Origin: Ancylostoma caninum
Lineage: Eukaryota > Nematoda > Chromadorea > Rhabditida > Ancylostomatidae
Length of the DNA stretch: 64,000 nucleotides
Assembly: GCA_037903475.1 (NCBI GenBank)
Contig: JBAJFG010000149.1
Coordinates: 481,831 to 545,830 of the forward strand
Reading direction: 5' to 3'
Part shown: piece after piece, positions 37,601-49,385 of the stretch
Numbering within the stretch: position 1 is the stretch's first letter
Layout: every line of letters starts with the position of its first letter
Made by a program: the position numbers and the translations under genes
Notes under the pieces: model-generated
What the model was told of the DNA's origin: nothing
Database searches by the model: none
Seen by the model: the letters and a program-made list of their open reading frames with translations, nothing else

Positions 37601-38897
37601 CTTGGCTCAAATAGCTTACATTTCCGGAAAACGAATTCCTCTCTTAAGCGCTCGGTTTCGATGAGCAAGGCAGGCCAATAGGATCGATATCGTACCTCCG
37701 GTAGACATCTGGAATTAGGAAAATCAACAAATTAAGTTTGGAAAACTTTAATTCGACAAAAAATCGCTGAACATGAAGAAAAAACGGTACTGACTGTGCC
37801 ACAGCTTTCCTCATCTCCGTGCATGAGCGTGCAGCACATGCGAATGACCTCGGCTTCCATTTTGCGGACACCCGGAAAGAGTTTTGGCCATAATGGGTTG
37901 GACCAGGCGAATCTTTTGAACACCTAAGTGATTAAGGAACATTGTTAACTCTGATCTAAGGTTCTGGATGTAACAACTACCGTTTAAGGGAGTTCTCCGT
38001 CATTCTCTTTCTCTTTCGTTTATTTTTCCAGAAATCAAAATTTGTTGGGGAAGTTGGAACAAGGAACACAAAAAACCTTTTGGAACCCTAGAATATTTTT
38101 GAAATGTCATTGTAAACTGATAAGTTTTATCAGTTAGCCGATTGTTGAAGATAAACTACGTCACTATGTAGAAAAAGGGTGCTCAAACCTCTTCATAAAC
38201 CCGCATTTCTTCCAGATCCTTCTCGTCATTGAAAACTGCACCGGAAACCTTTCCTTCAAGGTATCGGGGACCCTCTAAAGACATCCAGAACTTACATGGG
38301 AACTCTAAAGTATAATAAAAAATGAAGAGAAAACTGTTCCCTACCTAGTTCACTGTAATCCTCAACCAATTTTATGAGCTCATCGGCTCGAATGGCCTCA
38401 GTAGGGATCTGGGTCAGAAATTGGTGCTCTCCATCGTGTTCGTGGATAGCTTTGTGTAGAGATTCTTCAACTTTGGAGATTTCGTCCTGAATGTAGGTGA
38501 AACAGAAGATTTTATTAGTATTCAAAAACTCAACTTCCCAAGTACGTAGTCACATAGCGCTTTATATTGAAGGTGCATTGATCTCAGACTCACTTTTATT
38601 TTCCTCCTTACCCATGGAACACATTTTACAACCTCGAAAAATCGCCGCAGTAGCCGTCTTCTGATGCCTGAAGAAGTTAGAAAAGCTCCATTGCTTATTA
38701 ATTTCATACACAAAAAAAGTTAATGAAGAAGTTAATGTTGTTCACTCACCTATATCGTCCCTGTGAAGGTTCCAGAAGTAAAGGAAGGAATAGGTAGTTA
38801 CTACAGTAGCAGAAGTTAATAGTAGAGGATTGACCTGCTGCAGCAGTTTCACCGCCTTGTCGTGGACGTGCAGCACGACATCTGTGGCTAGTTCCAT
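34605..38897 (-). CDS. spl-1: Sphingosine-1-phosphate lyase
   Basis: A PLP-dependent ER enzyme that cleaves sphingosine-1-phosphate to hexadecenal and phosphoethanolamine, the exit step of sphingolipid breakdown. Fourteen exons agree in phase throughout: 38897-38750, 38667-38594, 38486-38345, 38274-38189, 37923-37795, 37708-37620, 37070-36926, 35919-35845, 35786-35664, 35607-35487, 35389-35272, 35131-34985, 34925-34805 and 34712-34605, giving 541 aa (family about 550-570). One N-terminal membrane segment lies at residues 25-42 ([18 protein letters not shown]). Hallmarks: [36 protein letters not shown] (193-209), [21 protein letters not shown] with the PLP lysine at 337, [13 protein letters not shown] and LQFPSGIHIMVTL. 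The usual TSGGTES has Ile instead of Glu at 200. The symbol follows the C. elegans naming; the exact orthologue among paralogues was not tested. A MITE and a dispersed repeat lie in its introns. Confidence 0.93.
36505..36895. mobile_element. Palindromic MITE in a lyase intron
   Basis: TATACTTGGGACCGAACAAA at the left and TTTTTATTCGGTCCCAGGTA at the right are inverted repeats. The centre, GAATATCGAATATTTCGAAT, is itself palindromic. Open frames on both strands (36407-36914) mirror each other and are not genes. Related pieces lie at 23490-23670 and 32567-32945. Confidence 0.7.
37350..37475. repeat. Dispersed repeat, second copy
   Basis: CCACTACAAAGTGCCAAGGG ... GCAATTGAGGCTCTCTCACG matches 17811-17975 in the same orientation at roughly 80 percent by eye. 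It lies within the 37071-37619 intron of the lyase gene. Confidence 0.55.
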
Positions 38898-39660
38898 ACC
38901 TTATTTGTGGGAAATGAATGTGTCGTTAGCACATGCAATCTAGTAACATTGCGAGGGCTTCAAAATTTTATTGCAAAGGAGGTAGATCTGGTCGTCATTG
39001 AGTCGAGCAGTGTTACGGCCAACCCCATAGCTGCTACGTATACATATCTTCACAGAAAGTGCTTCACATTGTAAACAACAATACGAACTATTGGCAGACG
39101 ATATCTCACTATCTAAATATGGTAATCGAGTGAATAGCGAGAAAAGTGACGGTAAGAAACCCACGCAAAACCGTGGGCTCCGTAAGAGTACCGGTCGTAG
39201 AAATAATGGTCAGTAATTTTTGAAAAAGGAACTACAACTGAAAGAAAAGAGCCGTGACTCTTTGACACGCGATCTTTGAGCAGTCTCTTTTCAAGGACCA
39301 GTAAGCGCGTGTAGTGTGATAGCAAGAGCATTCGTTCCTTATCATCGCCACACCAGAAGCGTTGCAAAAATGGGCTGTGTATGTAGTTAGCTCCAGAGAC
39401 CACCTTAGCTCATGATCAAGATTGTAGGTGTAAATTGTACCTAAAGCTGAACTCATCTTCTGCCCACAATTATCGTCGAGGGTTACTGGAGTCAAGAAAT
39501 AATTGAAATTTAACTTCTTCTTCACTCTAACACTGTTCAGTGAAGTTTAGCTGCAATATGTACATCTGGAAGAGGAGCGTAAATGCCTATCTATCCTTCT
39601 GGGGGGAAAATTTTCTACACAGTACAATTTGCTAGGGAATTAGTGATGAAGTTGTCTGGA
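38898..39660. other. Upstream of the lyase gene, nothing recognised
   Basis: The lyase promoter should lie here. A weak AAATAAG acceptor ends just before the lyase ATG and could take a spliced leader. Three overlapping minus frames (38940-39525) have no domain or splice support. Confidence 0.35.
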
Positions 39661-39668
39661 TATACAGT

Positions 39669-40593
39669 CGGGTCCGGCAGCCACTGCAGATGGGCGCCGG
39701 CGGGCGCGGGCCGCCGCCACCCTCCGGCGCCCCGGTATTAATGAGCTATAAATCACTCGAGCTTGGGATAAAGCGAAGAAAAATACAATTTTAGTCTATA
39801 TTAGATAGAGTGCAGTGGATATGTTAAGGTCATGAAGCAGGGGACCATTTTCACAACTTTCACGTTTTTTCATTTTTGTGATTTTCATGGGGAAAGATTC
39901 CTGAATACACAATGAGCGAAGCCAACTCTTCCATTTTCTGCTATAGTACACTGCTTCGCGAAAACAAAAATGGCCGTTATTCTTCTATAGATGAACACAG
40001 TACTTCAGTTATCCCATCTGAATAATAAAACTCATCCAATTCGGGATCCTCAGAAATAATTGAAATCCGTATAAATTGTTCCATATCCATTGCGAAGTAG
40101 TTCTACCGCTCATTTATCTTTCGTGGAGCAGTCCTTCACGGCGGAGTTGCTCTCTCCCGGTTTCCCTCAACTTTGAAAAAGTGGTTTTTCACTATTACTT
40201 ACACTATCACTATTACTTACACTTACACTTATCGTAGTTTATCTCCGAAATTTATGCAAAACGTTGCCGGATGCCTTCCTGGACTACCCGAAGGAGATCA
40301 CGGGGGACGTTCCAAGCAGTGAACCCCAAACACTGCGATACTTAACTCTGGATCTCCAACGGAGTGGAACCAGCGATAGGGACAGATTGCAATCTGCCGC
40401 TCAAACCACTGAGCCATCCGGGCTACTTTTTATGTTGGAGTTTGTTAGATAACTGCAGCAGTCGTAGGCAGCATACTATATGTATTTGCAAAACGAGGGC
40501 ACAGGGCAGGATTCGATCCCCTGACCACCACAACGTCGATCATTCGCTCAACCCACTGAGCTATGCGCGCACGCGATGCAATGAACAAATGGT
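39669..40593 (-). mobile_element. Composite tRNA-like repeat, inverted copy
   Basis: This is the reverse complement of 11837-12743 over nearly its whole length. It includes both tRNA-like units (40365-40420 and about 40510-40570 on the plus coordinate), the spacer, and the GC-rich tail (39680-39750). Divergence is low: the 62-aa frame is identical in both copies. The two copies form an inverted repeat about 27 kb apart. Confidence 0.7.
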
Positions 40594-40967
40594 GTCCACT
40601 ATTACTTACACTTACACTTATCGTAGTTTATCTTAGAAATTTAGATGAAAAGGGAGTTGGGTGGGGCCACTCCTGTGAAGCCTAAGCCTAAGCCTTAAAC
40701 CCATTCTTAAGCATAGGGTTAGGCTTATCTACCCTGTCTACTATGGACTAAAATTGTATTTTTCTTCGTTTTCTCCCCACACTTGTCCACTTATTTGTCT
40801 CGAATTAAAATATTTATCTACTCATTCAATCATTTATTCACTTATTTACTGATTTATTTACCCTCTCTTCACTTGTGCAAAACCCTCAAGAAATGGTTCC
40901 CAGGTAGAAGTTTGACTCGGATTAAATAGGGTTAGGCTAGCATAGGGTTAGGCTTATCTACCCTGTC

Positions 40968-41107
40968 TACTATGGACTAAAACTGTATTTTCCTTCGCTT
41001 TCTCCCAAGCTCGAGTGATTTATAGCTCATTAATGCCGGGGCGCCGGAGGGTGGCGGCGGCCGGCGCCCGCCGGCGCCCATTTGCAGTGGCTGCCGGACC
41101 GGACTGT
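40968..41107 (+). repeat. Third copy of the GC-rich tail
   Basis: TCTACTATGGACTAAAACTG ... GGCTGCCGGACCGGACTGTA repeats 12602-12743. A shorter piece (TCTACTATGGACTAAAATTG) is at 40737-40775. The 75-, 64- and 66-aa minus frames here are repeat readings. Confidence 0.6.
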
Positions 41108-41857
41108 ACATGTAAAAAGGAGAATAATAAAGTTGCTGAGATAACTGGCAAAGACGTGAAGGATGTTTTTCTGTAGATTTTGCGAAATAACGTGCTGCGC
41201 CCACAACATTTCATTCAGGGGAATGTTCAAATGTGGACGTCGTCAACAAGGGAGACGCAGTTGCTTACCTAGAACATTCCTGTTACTTTGCCCCAAATGG
41301 GTGCACCTTTAGCAGACTACTAGTTTTCGTGTATTCCAGAGGATCTTAGCCTTTCTTTCCTGCTCATCTTCTCTACTTGTTTACAAGTACTAAACTCACC
41401 GATGACCCGTGTAGGTGGCATTTTTCTCTTTATCTTGGGGGAAGCATTGCTTCAGTAGTGGTCACGAGGGCGTGAAGGTTCAATTCATCACATTCATGTT
41501 ATGAGTAGTCTAAATCTGCAATGGTTCACCATTAGCGGTCTCTACCCAACCAACTCTCTCAGCTCTTCCTGGGCAACCGTACTAGTTCATACCAACCACA
41601 GAATGGAGAAGTGTGGGCCCCAGGTGGCATGGCGGTCTAATCGAGCCTCGAAAAAATTAGGTATTTATTTGTTTATTTTGAGAGGGCTTAAACAATGTGT
41701 TCATGCTGCAAATACATTCTAAACAACTTCAGTAATAGACTCAAACATGTAACGCTTTCCTAACTACATAGCAGTAACTGGTTATAACAACACCAACTTT
41801 ACGTATGGATGAATACAGCTGCCGGAAAGAGTATATAAAAAAGAACTCATAGTCAGG
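41108..41857. other. No gene seen
   Basis: No coding signal, RNA gene or repeat boundary was recognised. Confidence 0.4.
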
Positions 41858-42440
41858 TCAGAAAGTCACTGAGCGAGCTTTCAAGACAGCTAATTTTTTG
41901 GAAGAGCGAAGTGGCATGCGTATGACAACATGGCCAAGGAATCTGTTAACTTCTCCAGTAATTCTAATGCAAAAACTCTCAGACCGCTCTAGTAATTGGA
42001 GTTTTGAGTTTATGCTCCCATCCTTGGTTCTGGAGTCGATCAAAGTGAAAGAAGAAGCATTAACTCTTGTCTTTCCAGTGATTATTTTGAAAAACATCAC
42101 CAAATCATTTCTTATTTTCTTACATCTTAAACTAGTATCAGCAGGCTCAAAGGGAGTGAAAAAGGAGAGAAATATACGGAGCTAGAAGGGCATGAGGTGA
42201 GGGAAGAGAAATACAATCTATCTGAGAGCGACCCATAACAAAACTGACAGCTCGAAGAAATAAGCGGAGACGATCATAAAACTCCCTGAAATACAATTTA
42301 TAGCTAAGCGTGGCGGAAAAAAGATCAATACCATGGGAAATCTCTTGAGCTGCAAAAAAGAACGATAGCAGTGTTACATGTTTAAAATCTTACCATTAAT
42401 TCTACGAATCGCTCGTCGCTGAATCTCGTTTTTATTTTGC
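41858..42440 (-). mobile_element. LINE reverse transcriptase tail remnant
   Basis: On the minus strand, NKNEIQRRAIRRIN near 42400-42440 and FFKIITGKTRVNASSFTLID (about 42040-42100), followed by a WN-like region, match the order of the QRR...R(R/L).. and YKI.NGL..... blocks after the polymerase of non-LTR elements. Stops separate the pieces. The overlapping 95-aa plus frame is a shadow. Confidence 0.5.
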
Positions 42441-43508
42441 ATGAATTACCCTGCAATGTTGACCAAGTTCTTCTTCCCAACTCGACTTTCAATCGACAAC
42501 ATAAACTCATTATTGGTGTTTTTACAAGTGATTGAATGATGTTACTGCGGTTTGCCCAAAAAAAGTTTCATTCCATGATCGTTGCGACACTTTCATGAGT
42601 TGACGCTTCCATGGGTTATGCTGTGTTTATACTCCATCGTGGGCGACGTCGTCGCGACGGCGGTAACAACATGGTCTCGCAGATTTTTCTCCGATTTGCA
42701 GTCAACGTAATCATTGCACTGCACGTGGTGGCAGATGTGACTCAAATTTGGTCCGTGTGATTTTTGGGAGGGAAAAATATGTGCAGTGCTTTCCATAATT
42801 ACAGGACCTAGTAGATTCATTTACCGACCAAGCAAGTGTACGAAATTTCGATAATTAATGGAGCTTCCATGGACCACATTGATTCCCTACAGTCTGCCAC
42901 CCATGCTCCTAGGAGGAACGGCCGCGTCAATAGCGCGTCGCATATGCAAGAGCGCCTATCTTAAAGGAATGGAAATTCAGCGATTTAAAGGGAACCCTTT
43001 CGATAATTTCTCTAGCTTTCAGGATCTTTAATCTCTTTCGAAAATGGTTAGACATACGTAGCACATGCCTACATGCCGTAAGCTGCTTTGAGCGCAACTG
43101 TCTTTCATCGTCCGTTCTCAGGGAATTCAATGGGAAAGCAAAAGGTGTAACCATTGCATTATAATATCACAGCCAGGAGTGAGAAGGAAAGGTGGGGGGG
43201 GGGGTTGGACCGCCCCCCGGGACGGGCAGTCTGCATTAGGTTAGAGCGCTCCCTTCCATCAAAAGCTATTAACTCATATTCTCCCATGAAGAAGCCTTTT
43301 ACATAATCATATTGTTTCACTTAACGTTCTCTAAAGCGACACCTCACGTCCTATAGAATGTAAAATAGCACTTGGACGCTAGCTCACACATAACGCTCCC
43401 CCTTCCACTTCATTCTCTTCCCGTTCCTTTGTGCTGCACTTTTGGACCCTAGTCTTTACACAACCAAGAAATTGGAAACACTTTGCTCTGTTCTCAACGA
43501 CTATTCAG
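42441..43508. other. No gene recognised
   Basis: Contains a GC-rich patch (CGTGGGCGACGTCGTCGCGA near 42640) and poly-G/poly-C near 43195-43220. Minus frames at 42593-42820 and 42927-43154 lack support. Confidence 0.35.
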
Positions 43509-43521
43509 GAGAGGACTCGAG

Positions 43522-44913
43522 ATGCTCGTCGCTGTGTTGTTCACGTTTTTATGTGCTGGATGCTGCTATGCAAAACAGATGTGCACCTGGTCGTCGAATT
43601 CATGGTGGGACGGTTATGTTGAGGATGCTCCTGAAGATCTTAAGAAGCTCGCCGAAGATTACCTCAAAACTAAGCTGGTACGTTGTCTTTGGGAGATTTC
43701 TAAGCTATGAGCAGTAAAACTCAACGAATGCTGTCAAGATTTATTTATTACTATCATATTTATGTCGATGTGATTAATTAAAATTATTCTCTGACCTAGA
43801 ATAAATCCTAGGATATCCCCGTAACATGTTTTATTGGGTGGATCAAAAATTTCTGTCACTGAGGCACGTCTTTCTTAATGAAGATGCTCAGAACCCCAAA
43901 AACAAGTTTCTGATCGCATCTGAAATTTGCTTGCCCAAAAGCTTGTCGACAGCTTGTTTTCACTGTTCCTCGTCGAAGTTGTCCACGCGGAAGCTTGTCG
44001 ACAACTTGGTTGCGCCTTTTTTCACTGATGATCTGCGAAAACAAGTCGTTGACTAGGTTTTGAGTGGGCAACTTGTCGACAAGGAAGTGAGAAAACAAGT
44101 TGTCAACAAGCTTTTGGGAAGACAACTCGTTGGTAGGGAAGTGTGAAGGCAAGTTGTCGATCAGATCCGATTAGGAATTTGTTTTTGGGGCTCTGGCTAA
44201 GAGTTTCTATTTTGTCAGAACATGTACTCCTTCAGCTTACTATTCATTATTTTCCTACTCACTTTTTGGGTTATTTTCTGACAGAATTGCGATGAGAAAG
44301 CTTCGGAAAGCTTGCACAATTAGTTCCGAGGTGATTTTCCACAACTTTATGCTTGAGTTTCCTATAATACTGATAGCGCAGAGAACCAACATGGTTAGAG
44401 TTATAAAATGAACGAATAAAATGAATTATTGTGCTGCTCCTTGTCAGGTCAGTAGTTCCCTTCTGAACCTTATATGTACCTGTTTGTTTTTCTGTTCCTT
44501 CTTCTCACTTTTTCTTTCCTCCCATTTTCTTGTATTTACACAATTTCAGGATGACGAAGACATACTCATAAAGTTTGAGTATACATATACTGATGGTATC
44601 ACGTATTTAGTCCTTCATATAGGACAGGTAAAGTTACGGATTGTTGTTTGTTAGAAAATCGCGCCATTATTAGTACTTGAACAAAAAGTAATCTATTTCT
44701 ATGGTACTGTGAGCATTTTTTTTTCAGTTGAAAGAGGACATAGCAACATATGTGAAGTACATCGTAACGAAGAATGGTCCCGTTCGCCCCAGAGACATCT
44801 CATATATAGAGTTTCTCACAAGGCTTTACAAATGCGCAAGGGTCGGACCTGTGCCTGCAGTGCATGATGGACTCGCTATGATGGAACTACGCAGGGCGCA
44901 GCTAGGCGGATGA
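43522..44913 (+). CDS. Small secreted protein, unrecognised
   Basis: Three exons join in phase: 43522-43677, 44550-44627 and 44728-44913, giving 139 aa. The acceptor CTATTCAG ends 13 nt before the ATG and may take a spliced leader. The N-terminus MLVAVLFTFLCAGCCYA is a clear signal peptide. The mature chain starts around KQMCTWSSNSWWDGYVEDAP and is predicted mostly helical, with few cysteines (CTW, KCA) and no membrane segment. No family was recognised. A secreted nematode effector-like role would fit its neighbour, the CAP gene, but is inference. The first intron carries a MITE. Confidence 0.65.
43889..44195. mobile_element. MITE with internal GTCGACAACTTG palindromes
   Basis: CAGAACCCCAAAAACAAG at the left and TTTGTTTTTGGGGCTCTG at the right are terminal inverted repeats. 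Inside, ACTTGTCGAC/GTCGACAACTTG words recur at least five times in both orientations. It sits in intron 1 of the small secreted protein gene. Confidence 0.6.
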
Positions 44914-45350
44914 GATTAGACTTTTTCCTATGAAAGAAAGAGTAAAGCGTTGCATTTAGTACGAACAGACGAATCATACTTTCGCTATCTTGTTCCTCTT
45001 CTTTCTGTTTTTTTTTCTACTAGGGTTGTGTGTTATGGATAAACATTGGTAATTCCCGACCGAAGGACTCTGAACATACTTAGGCTGCGGGCACACTTTG
45101 CGCGAAGTCATCGCCATTGCCGCATCGACCTCAATTTTGATACTTATCGATTGTGGACGTTCAGTCGCCGATGTCTGACCGCCCACAATCAATACTTATC
45201 AAAAAAAATGAAATCAGACAACTTCGGGGGCAAATCCCGTTCCGGACGAGCTGGGGGCGAGGGTCGAACCAGCGTTTGGGTGTTTTCGCCCGAGAAGTAT
45301 CCGCGTTCAGGTCACTGTAGGACCGCTGGAAACGGGGCTTGCATTCTTAT
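44914..45350. repeat. Hairpin and GC-rich TIR fragment
   Basis: TTGATACTTATCGATTGTGG (45134) and CCCACAATCAATACTTATCA (45182) form an inverted repeat. From 45213 to 45350 the sequence matches 95-230, including the intact terminal TCAGACAACTTCGGGGGCAA. The 176-aa plus frame across this region is repeat reading, not a gene. Confidence 0.5.
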
Positions 45351-46238
45351 CCACGTGTTTGAGCCCAGCGTTGCTGATCAGCGGATCTCTCATTCACAAC
45401 CAACAAGTTCTTTAACATTTCGACGACTTCCTTCAGGAAATTCTTTCCCAAAAAGCAAGAGGGTCTCAGAAGTATCATTCCGTTGTTCGCCGATCACAGA
45501 AGACCATATTTGGAAAGCACGGCAGAATGTGATCGTTATTCTTATTGCCGAAGACTTGCTACTTGAGATGGGCTGAGCTCAATCAACGATCTTGCTTCTG
45601 AAGCTAATTATGGTGTTCTGAATAACGCAATATAAAAAACATAAGAAAGACCTAATCTTTTTCACAATCCAAATCTAGCAGGTTTTCCAGTATCCTTCAA
45701 AAGAAGTTCCTTATTAATGCGTAACTTTGCGAACTGCCATGACTCGTGTGAGAAATGCTATGATTCTTGCAAGTAGCAGGCTCCAACATTTGACATTCTT
45801 CGGCACTTCCATGGAATGTGGTTTATGTGATAAGTCTGTATCGCATGCGTTTTACTCCCTCTGGGGGCATTCTGTCTACGTTGATCGGACATCGTTGACA
45901 GTTGCCTTGATAGTTTTGCCAATAGCGATCGAATGCTTAGCGACTCACCAAAGAAAAAAGACATAAAGAATGCTCAAATACATATTTCTGATTCGGAGAC
46001 ATGTCAACAAAGTTGTCTACTTGCAAGTGGTTTATTTCTCGTTAGATATTGTCTACGCAAATACTGCGCTATCACGACTTCAGAGTCCCTCAATCGCAGA
46101 GTCCTTCTTCTGGCGTGCAGTCACGCTTAGGGCAGCCCCCACATGGAGTGCCCACTCCGTAAATTGACTCATTAAGTTTTCTTACCCTGAAATGTAACTC
46201 GAACAACTCTGAACTTCAAAGACAATATGGATAAAGAC
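45351..46238. other. No gene recognised
   Basis: Downstream side of the CAP gene. No coding signal beyond chance frames, and no clear polyadenylation signal was fixed. Confidence 0.35.
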
Positions 46239-48815
46239 TCACTGTGGTGTGTAGTGGCAAACTACATGGGTTCCTCCGGAGCAGTTAAAAACTGCACAAC
46301 CAAGGCCCTTATGAGAATCCCAGGCCATCTTAATTAATACATGTATTAGGATAATGCAGTCCTCGACTTTGAATTTATGTGAGAAGAAATCTTCGTATTT
46401 GAAGTATTTTCATAAAGAAAGACAGGTCACAAACGTTAGCAAAGCTTCCTGTTGAGGAGTCCAAATAGTACAAGCCTTTCGCTGCTGTTTGGTTTATGTC
46501 GAGAACCTCACTCCACCACCAGTTACCTGCCTAAATTGTAATATGAAAGCCATTAGTGTCGCATCAATATCTACCTATGTAGAAAGAAATACAAAAATCG
46601 CTCACCTCTAAAACAATGTTAATTTTACTTGGGTCATCCGCGGTGACGTACACGTTTTCATTAGTATTAGTCGATGCATTCTTGCATTCTTTAGCCGATT
46701 CGTAGGCCTTTTCTTCGGCTTCACAACTGTATTTCTGGAAAACAGAATCTCGCCATACATAAGGTGTAGATCTCTCATAGCCATCAGGGAGTGATGAAAA
46801 CGCCATTCTCCAGTCTTTACCAACTGCCTGTGAATAGCGAAGTCAGTAGTAAGATTTGAAATCTCAGCTGCCAAAGTGGTTTGTCGAGACAGCCATGGGT
46901 AGTGAGCAGGCCGGAATTGTAATGCAAGTGTGAGATGCTATTCTCAATTAAGTGCCACTTAACATCGAATTCGGACTTTGGAAATATGTTGTTCATGGTC
47001 CAATGTAAGCTGTGATCAGGTTTGGATTTAAAATTGACACCCAAGTTGGAGCAACTCTTGAAGTATCCTCGAAATTTCCAGCTTAGCAGCAAAATGAACC
47101 TCTGGGTGTCGATTTTGCTGGCAATTTATCCATTTGCTTTGTTTTTATTTTATTATGACATGTTAAAAAATTGGACCACTACATCAAAATCATATGGGGG
47201 ATCCTACGATTTTTTGCACATCTTAGCCGAAATGCTATTTATTAAACGCAATTTTTGAAAATTTTCGAAAGGGAGTTCATTTTGACTACGCACCTACGAA
47301 AAGCTCGTGCTGGGACCTGGACAAATTTGCAAAAAAAATCACCCTCATTCAAAATCTGCAGCCCCTTTCGCAAAGCGCACAGGTACTGCTGATTTCGGGT
47401 CTGAAGGTATGGGTCTGCGCCAAATGGACGCTTCTCACTAGGTACAATGTAATGAGACAGCACGGTTCTTTCTTAACTCACCAGTCTGCTCATTTTCGAT
47501 GCCTTAGGGGCATCCGATGTACCTCCATCTATGCTAACGCGACCTCGAGCAAGTAGAGATCTGTAAAATAATAGTGCCGTTCTACAAACGCATGAACAAA
47601 CAAACCAGACCCCCAGTACCTGTAACCGTTGTGTATATCCAAGAAACTAATCCTCATCTCGTTGTCGACTCCGTGGTCGTCCGAGCATGACGTTCCGTCT
47701 GGAAGGATTGATTTATCAAAAAATGTAAAAGGGAGGTTTTAGAAACAATGTAAAAAATTCTACCTAACCACTGCGGTGTCTTTACCAATTAAGCAAAGAA
47801 CAAAAGTAAATGCAGTTACAAAGATGAGACTACATAGCAATTTTCTTCGATAGTACGACTGCTAAGAAATAATTTGTGTTATATGACCGTATGATCGCAT
47901 CTCACAGCTTTATCAGGTCACTGTAATAATTATTAGTCAAGGGCTTCTACAGGGTAACGGTCACTGACAAAGCCGTTCGCTTCATGACGTATCAAAAGAG
48001 ACTCAAGTGACCCCCCAGAATTGTTTTTCTTGTAATATTTAGCGACAGTGCTATCGAGTTTCATTTTCATTTTCACTTTCATATGTCTTAAAACGTGCTA
48101 ACAACAAAGAAAAAAAAGAAAGACCATAAAATGCAACTAGGATTACAACAGAGCGAATTGCTGTACGAATTGGACACTGAGTGCTGGACTCTTCTAGCTA
48201 GCCAGTTCAACGAATGCTCTAATATTTATCTATGCGTGTTTTAAACCCGAAAGTCTTATGATCCGATCCTCTGTTTGTGCCGGGCAAGATGGAGCACTCT
48301 GAATGAGCCCAGTAAACCTGATGGGGAGATCAGTACGAAAGCCAGAAGCAGTACCCACATCAGCCAGCAATGATGTCCTTAGCGCCACCAAAGGGGTCAT
48401 GGGAGCTTGCCGGAACTTCGACACACGGTTGTACCGGCCACCCTCGTGGAACCGGCAAGCCGGATAACGAGCATTGGGCTTTTCGTACGACCTCACTCAC
48501 TGAGACGAGCTATGGAGCTTAAACTATATATCTTCACGAACAACAGCAGATCAAATCATACTCCGGGAAAACATATAAAAGGGTGTTATGCTTGGGCGTG
48601 GGAGTGAGGGAGAGGAGCACCAAGTACTTGCTTGGGGTGACCGGAATTTACTGTTCCATAACTCTTAGGTGGTCAATAAAAAGTTTCGACGAGAATAAAA
48701 CACTAACCATTGCCATGAGCAACGCCAAGGATAGCAAATAAGACCTGAAAGAGTGAGATTTCTTTCCGCAGCCTATCCAAACAATGAACTAACTAACCAC
48801 AAGGTACGGCTTCAT
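46239..48815 (-). CDS. CAP/SCP-domain secreted protein (ASP-like), atypical
   Basis: Seven exons join in phase: 48815-48798, 48744-48708, 47698-47620, 47560-47482, 46827-46606, 46530-46435 and 46328-46239, giving 206 aa. Residues 1-17 (MKPYLVVLFAILGVAHG) are a signal peptide. The CAP domain follows: SFLDIHNGYRSLLARGRVS (37-54), DAPKASKM, YSCEAEEKAYESAKEC (104-119), ENVYVT, NWWWSEV, MAWDSHKGLGCAV (178-190) and HVVCHYTP. This is the activation-associated secreted protein family that is expanded in strongylid parasites. Oddities: GHYTQMAW is replaced by GSFANMAW, so the second conserved His is lost, and the chain stops directly after CHYTPQ without the usual C-terminal cysteines. The 47699-48707 intron contains a repeat-like 88-aa frame at 48230-48496. 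Confidence 0.82.
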
Positions 48816-49385
48816 TAGTGCTTTATGCCGTAGCTATGTAGCTCACGGGCGGCATTTTATACGCGCAAATTACCGGCGATTCTCCTTTTTTAGACATACC
48901 AATCAATTCGACAAATTCCTTTTTAATGAATTTTTCTGGTAGAGTGGTGAGGACAGGTAATAATTCCATATTTTGTAGACAGCTTTTTTGTGGATGAAAA
49001 CTGGATGTGCTGATTCATCATCGTAGTACCTACCCAATCATCAGAACACAAAATCCAGCTCTTCTCAAAAAGAGTCGAATTACACATGAATCTGTCACCA
49101 CATTATCTGGGAGTCCCTACTTCGTGAAATGTCGCCACAGCGTCCTTGGGACTCGTTGGGTATCGAACATCGAATGAGAACATTTGCAAATACATAAACA
49201 GTACACCACATTTGTCAGGAATTGTCATTGTCTGGGAGGATCGATTATCACGGAGTTCACCCCCCCCCCCTCCCATTTGACTTCAATGTCTGGGAAATCC
49301 TATTTTTTAGATGTGAAGACGCTTGAATTGTAAGACACAGGCTCACCATTTGAAGGATGATGTAATACTACAGACGAACTATTTA
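48816..49385. other. Upstream of the CAP gene, nothing recognised
   Basis: No TATA box or repeat that I trust; a poly-C run lies at 49261-49270. The CAP gene promoter should lie here. Confidence 0.35.

Noticed and set aside
45046..45576. 176-aa plus-strand frame
   Set aside because: Most of it is a repeat that also occurs at 95-230, in a GC-rich TIR element.
46817..47092. 91-aa minus frame between CAP exons 4 and 5
   Set aside because: It is intronic. The flanking exons join in phase without it and CAP homology continues directly across the junction.
48230..48496. 88-aa minus frame in the CAP-gene intron
   Set aside because: It reads protein-like but has no splice signals in phase with the CAP gene and looks like part of a dispersed repeat; not called without a search.
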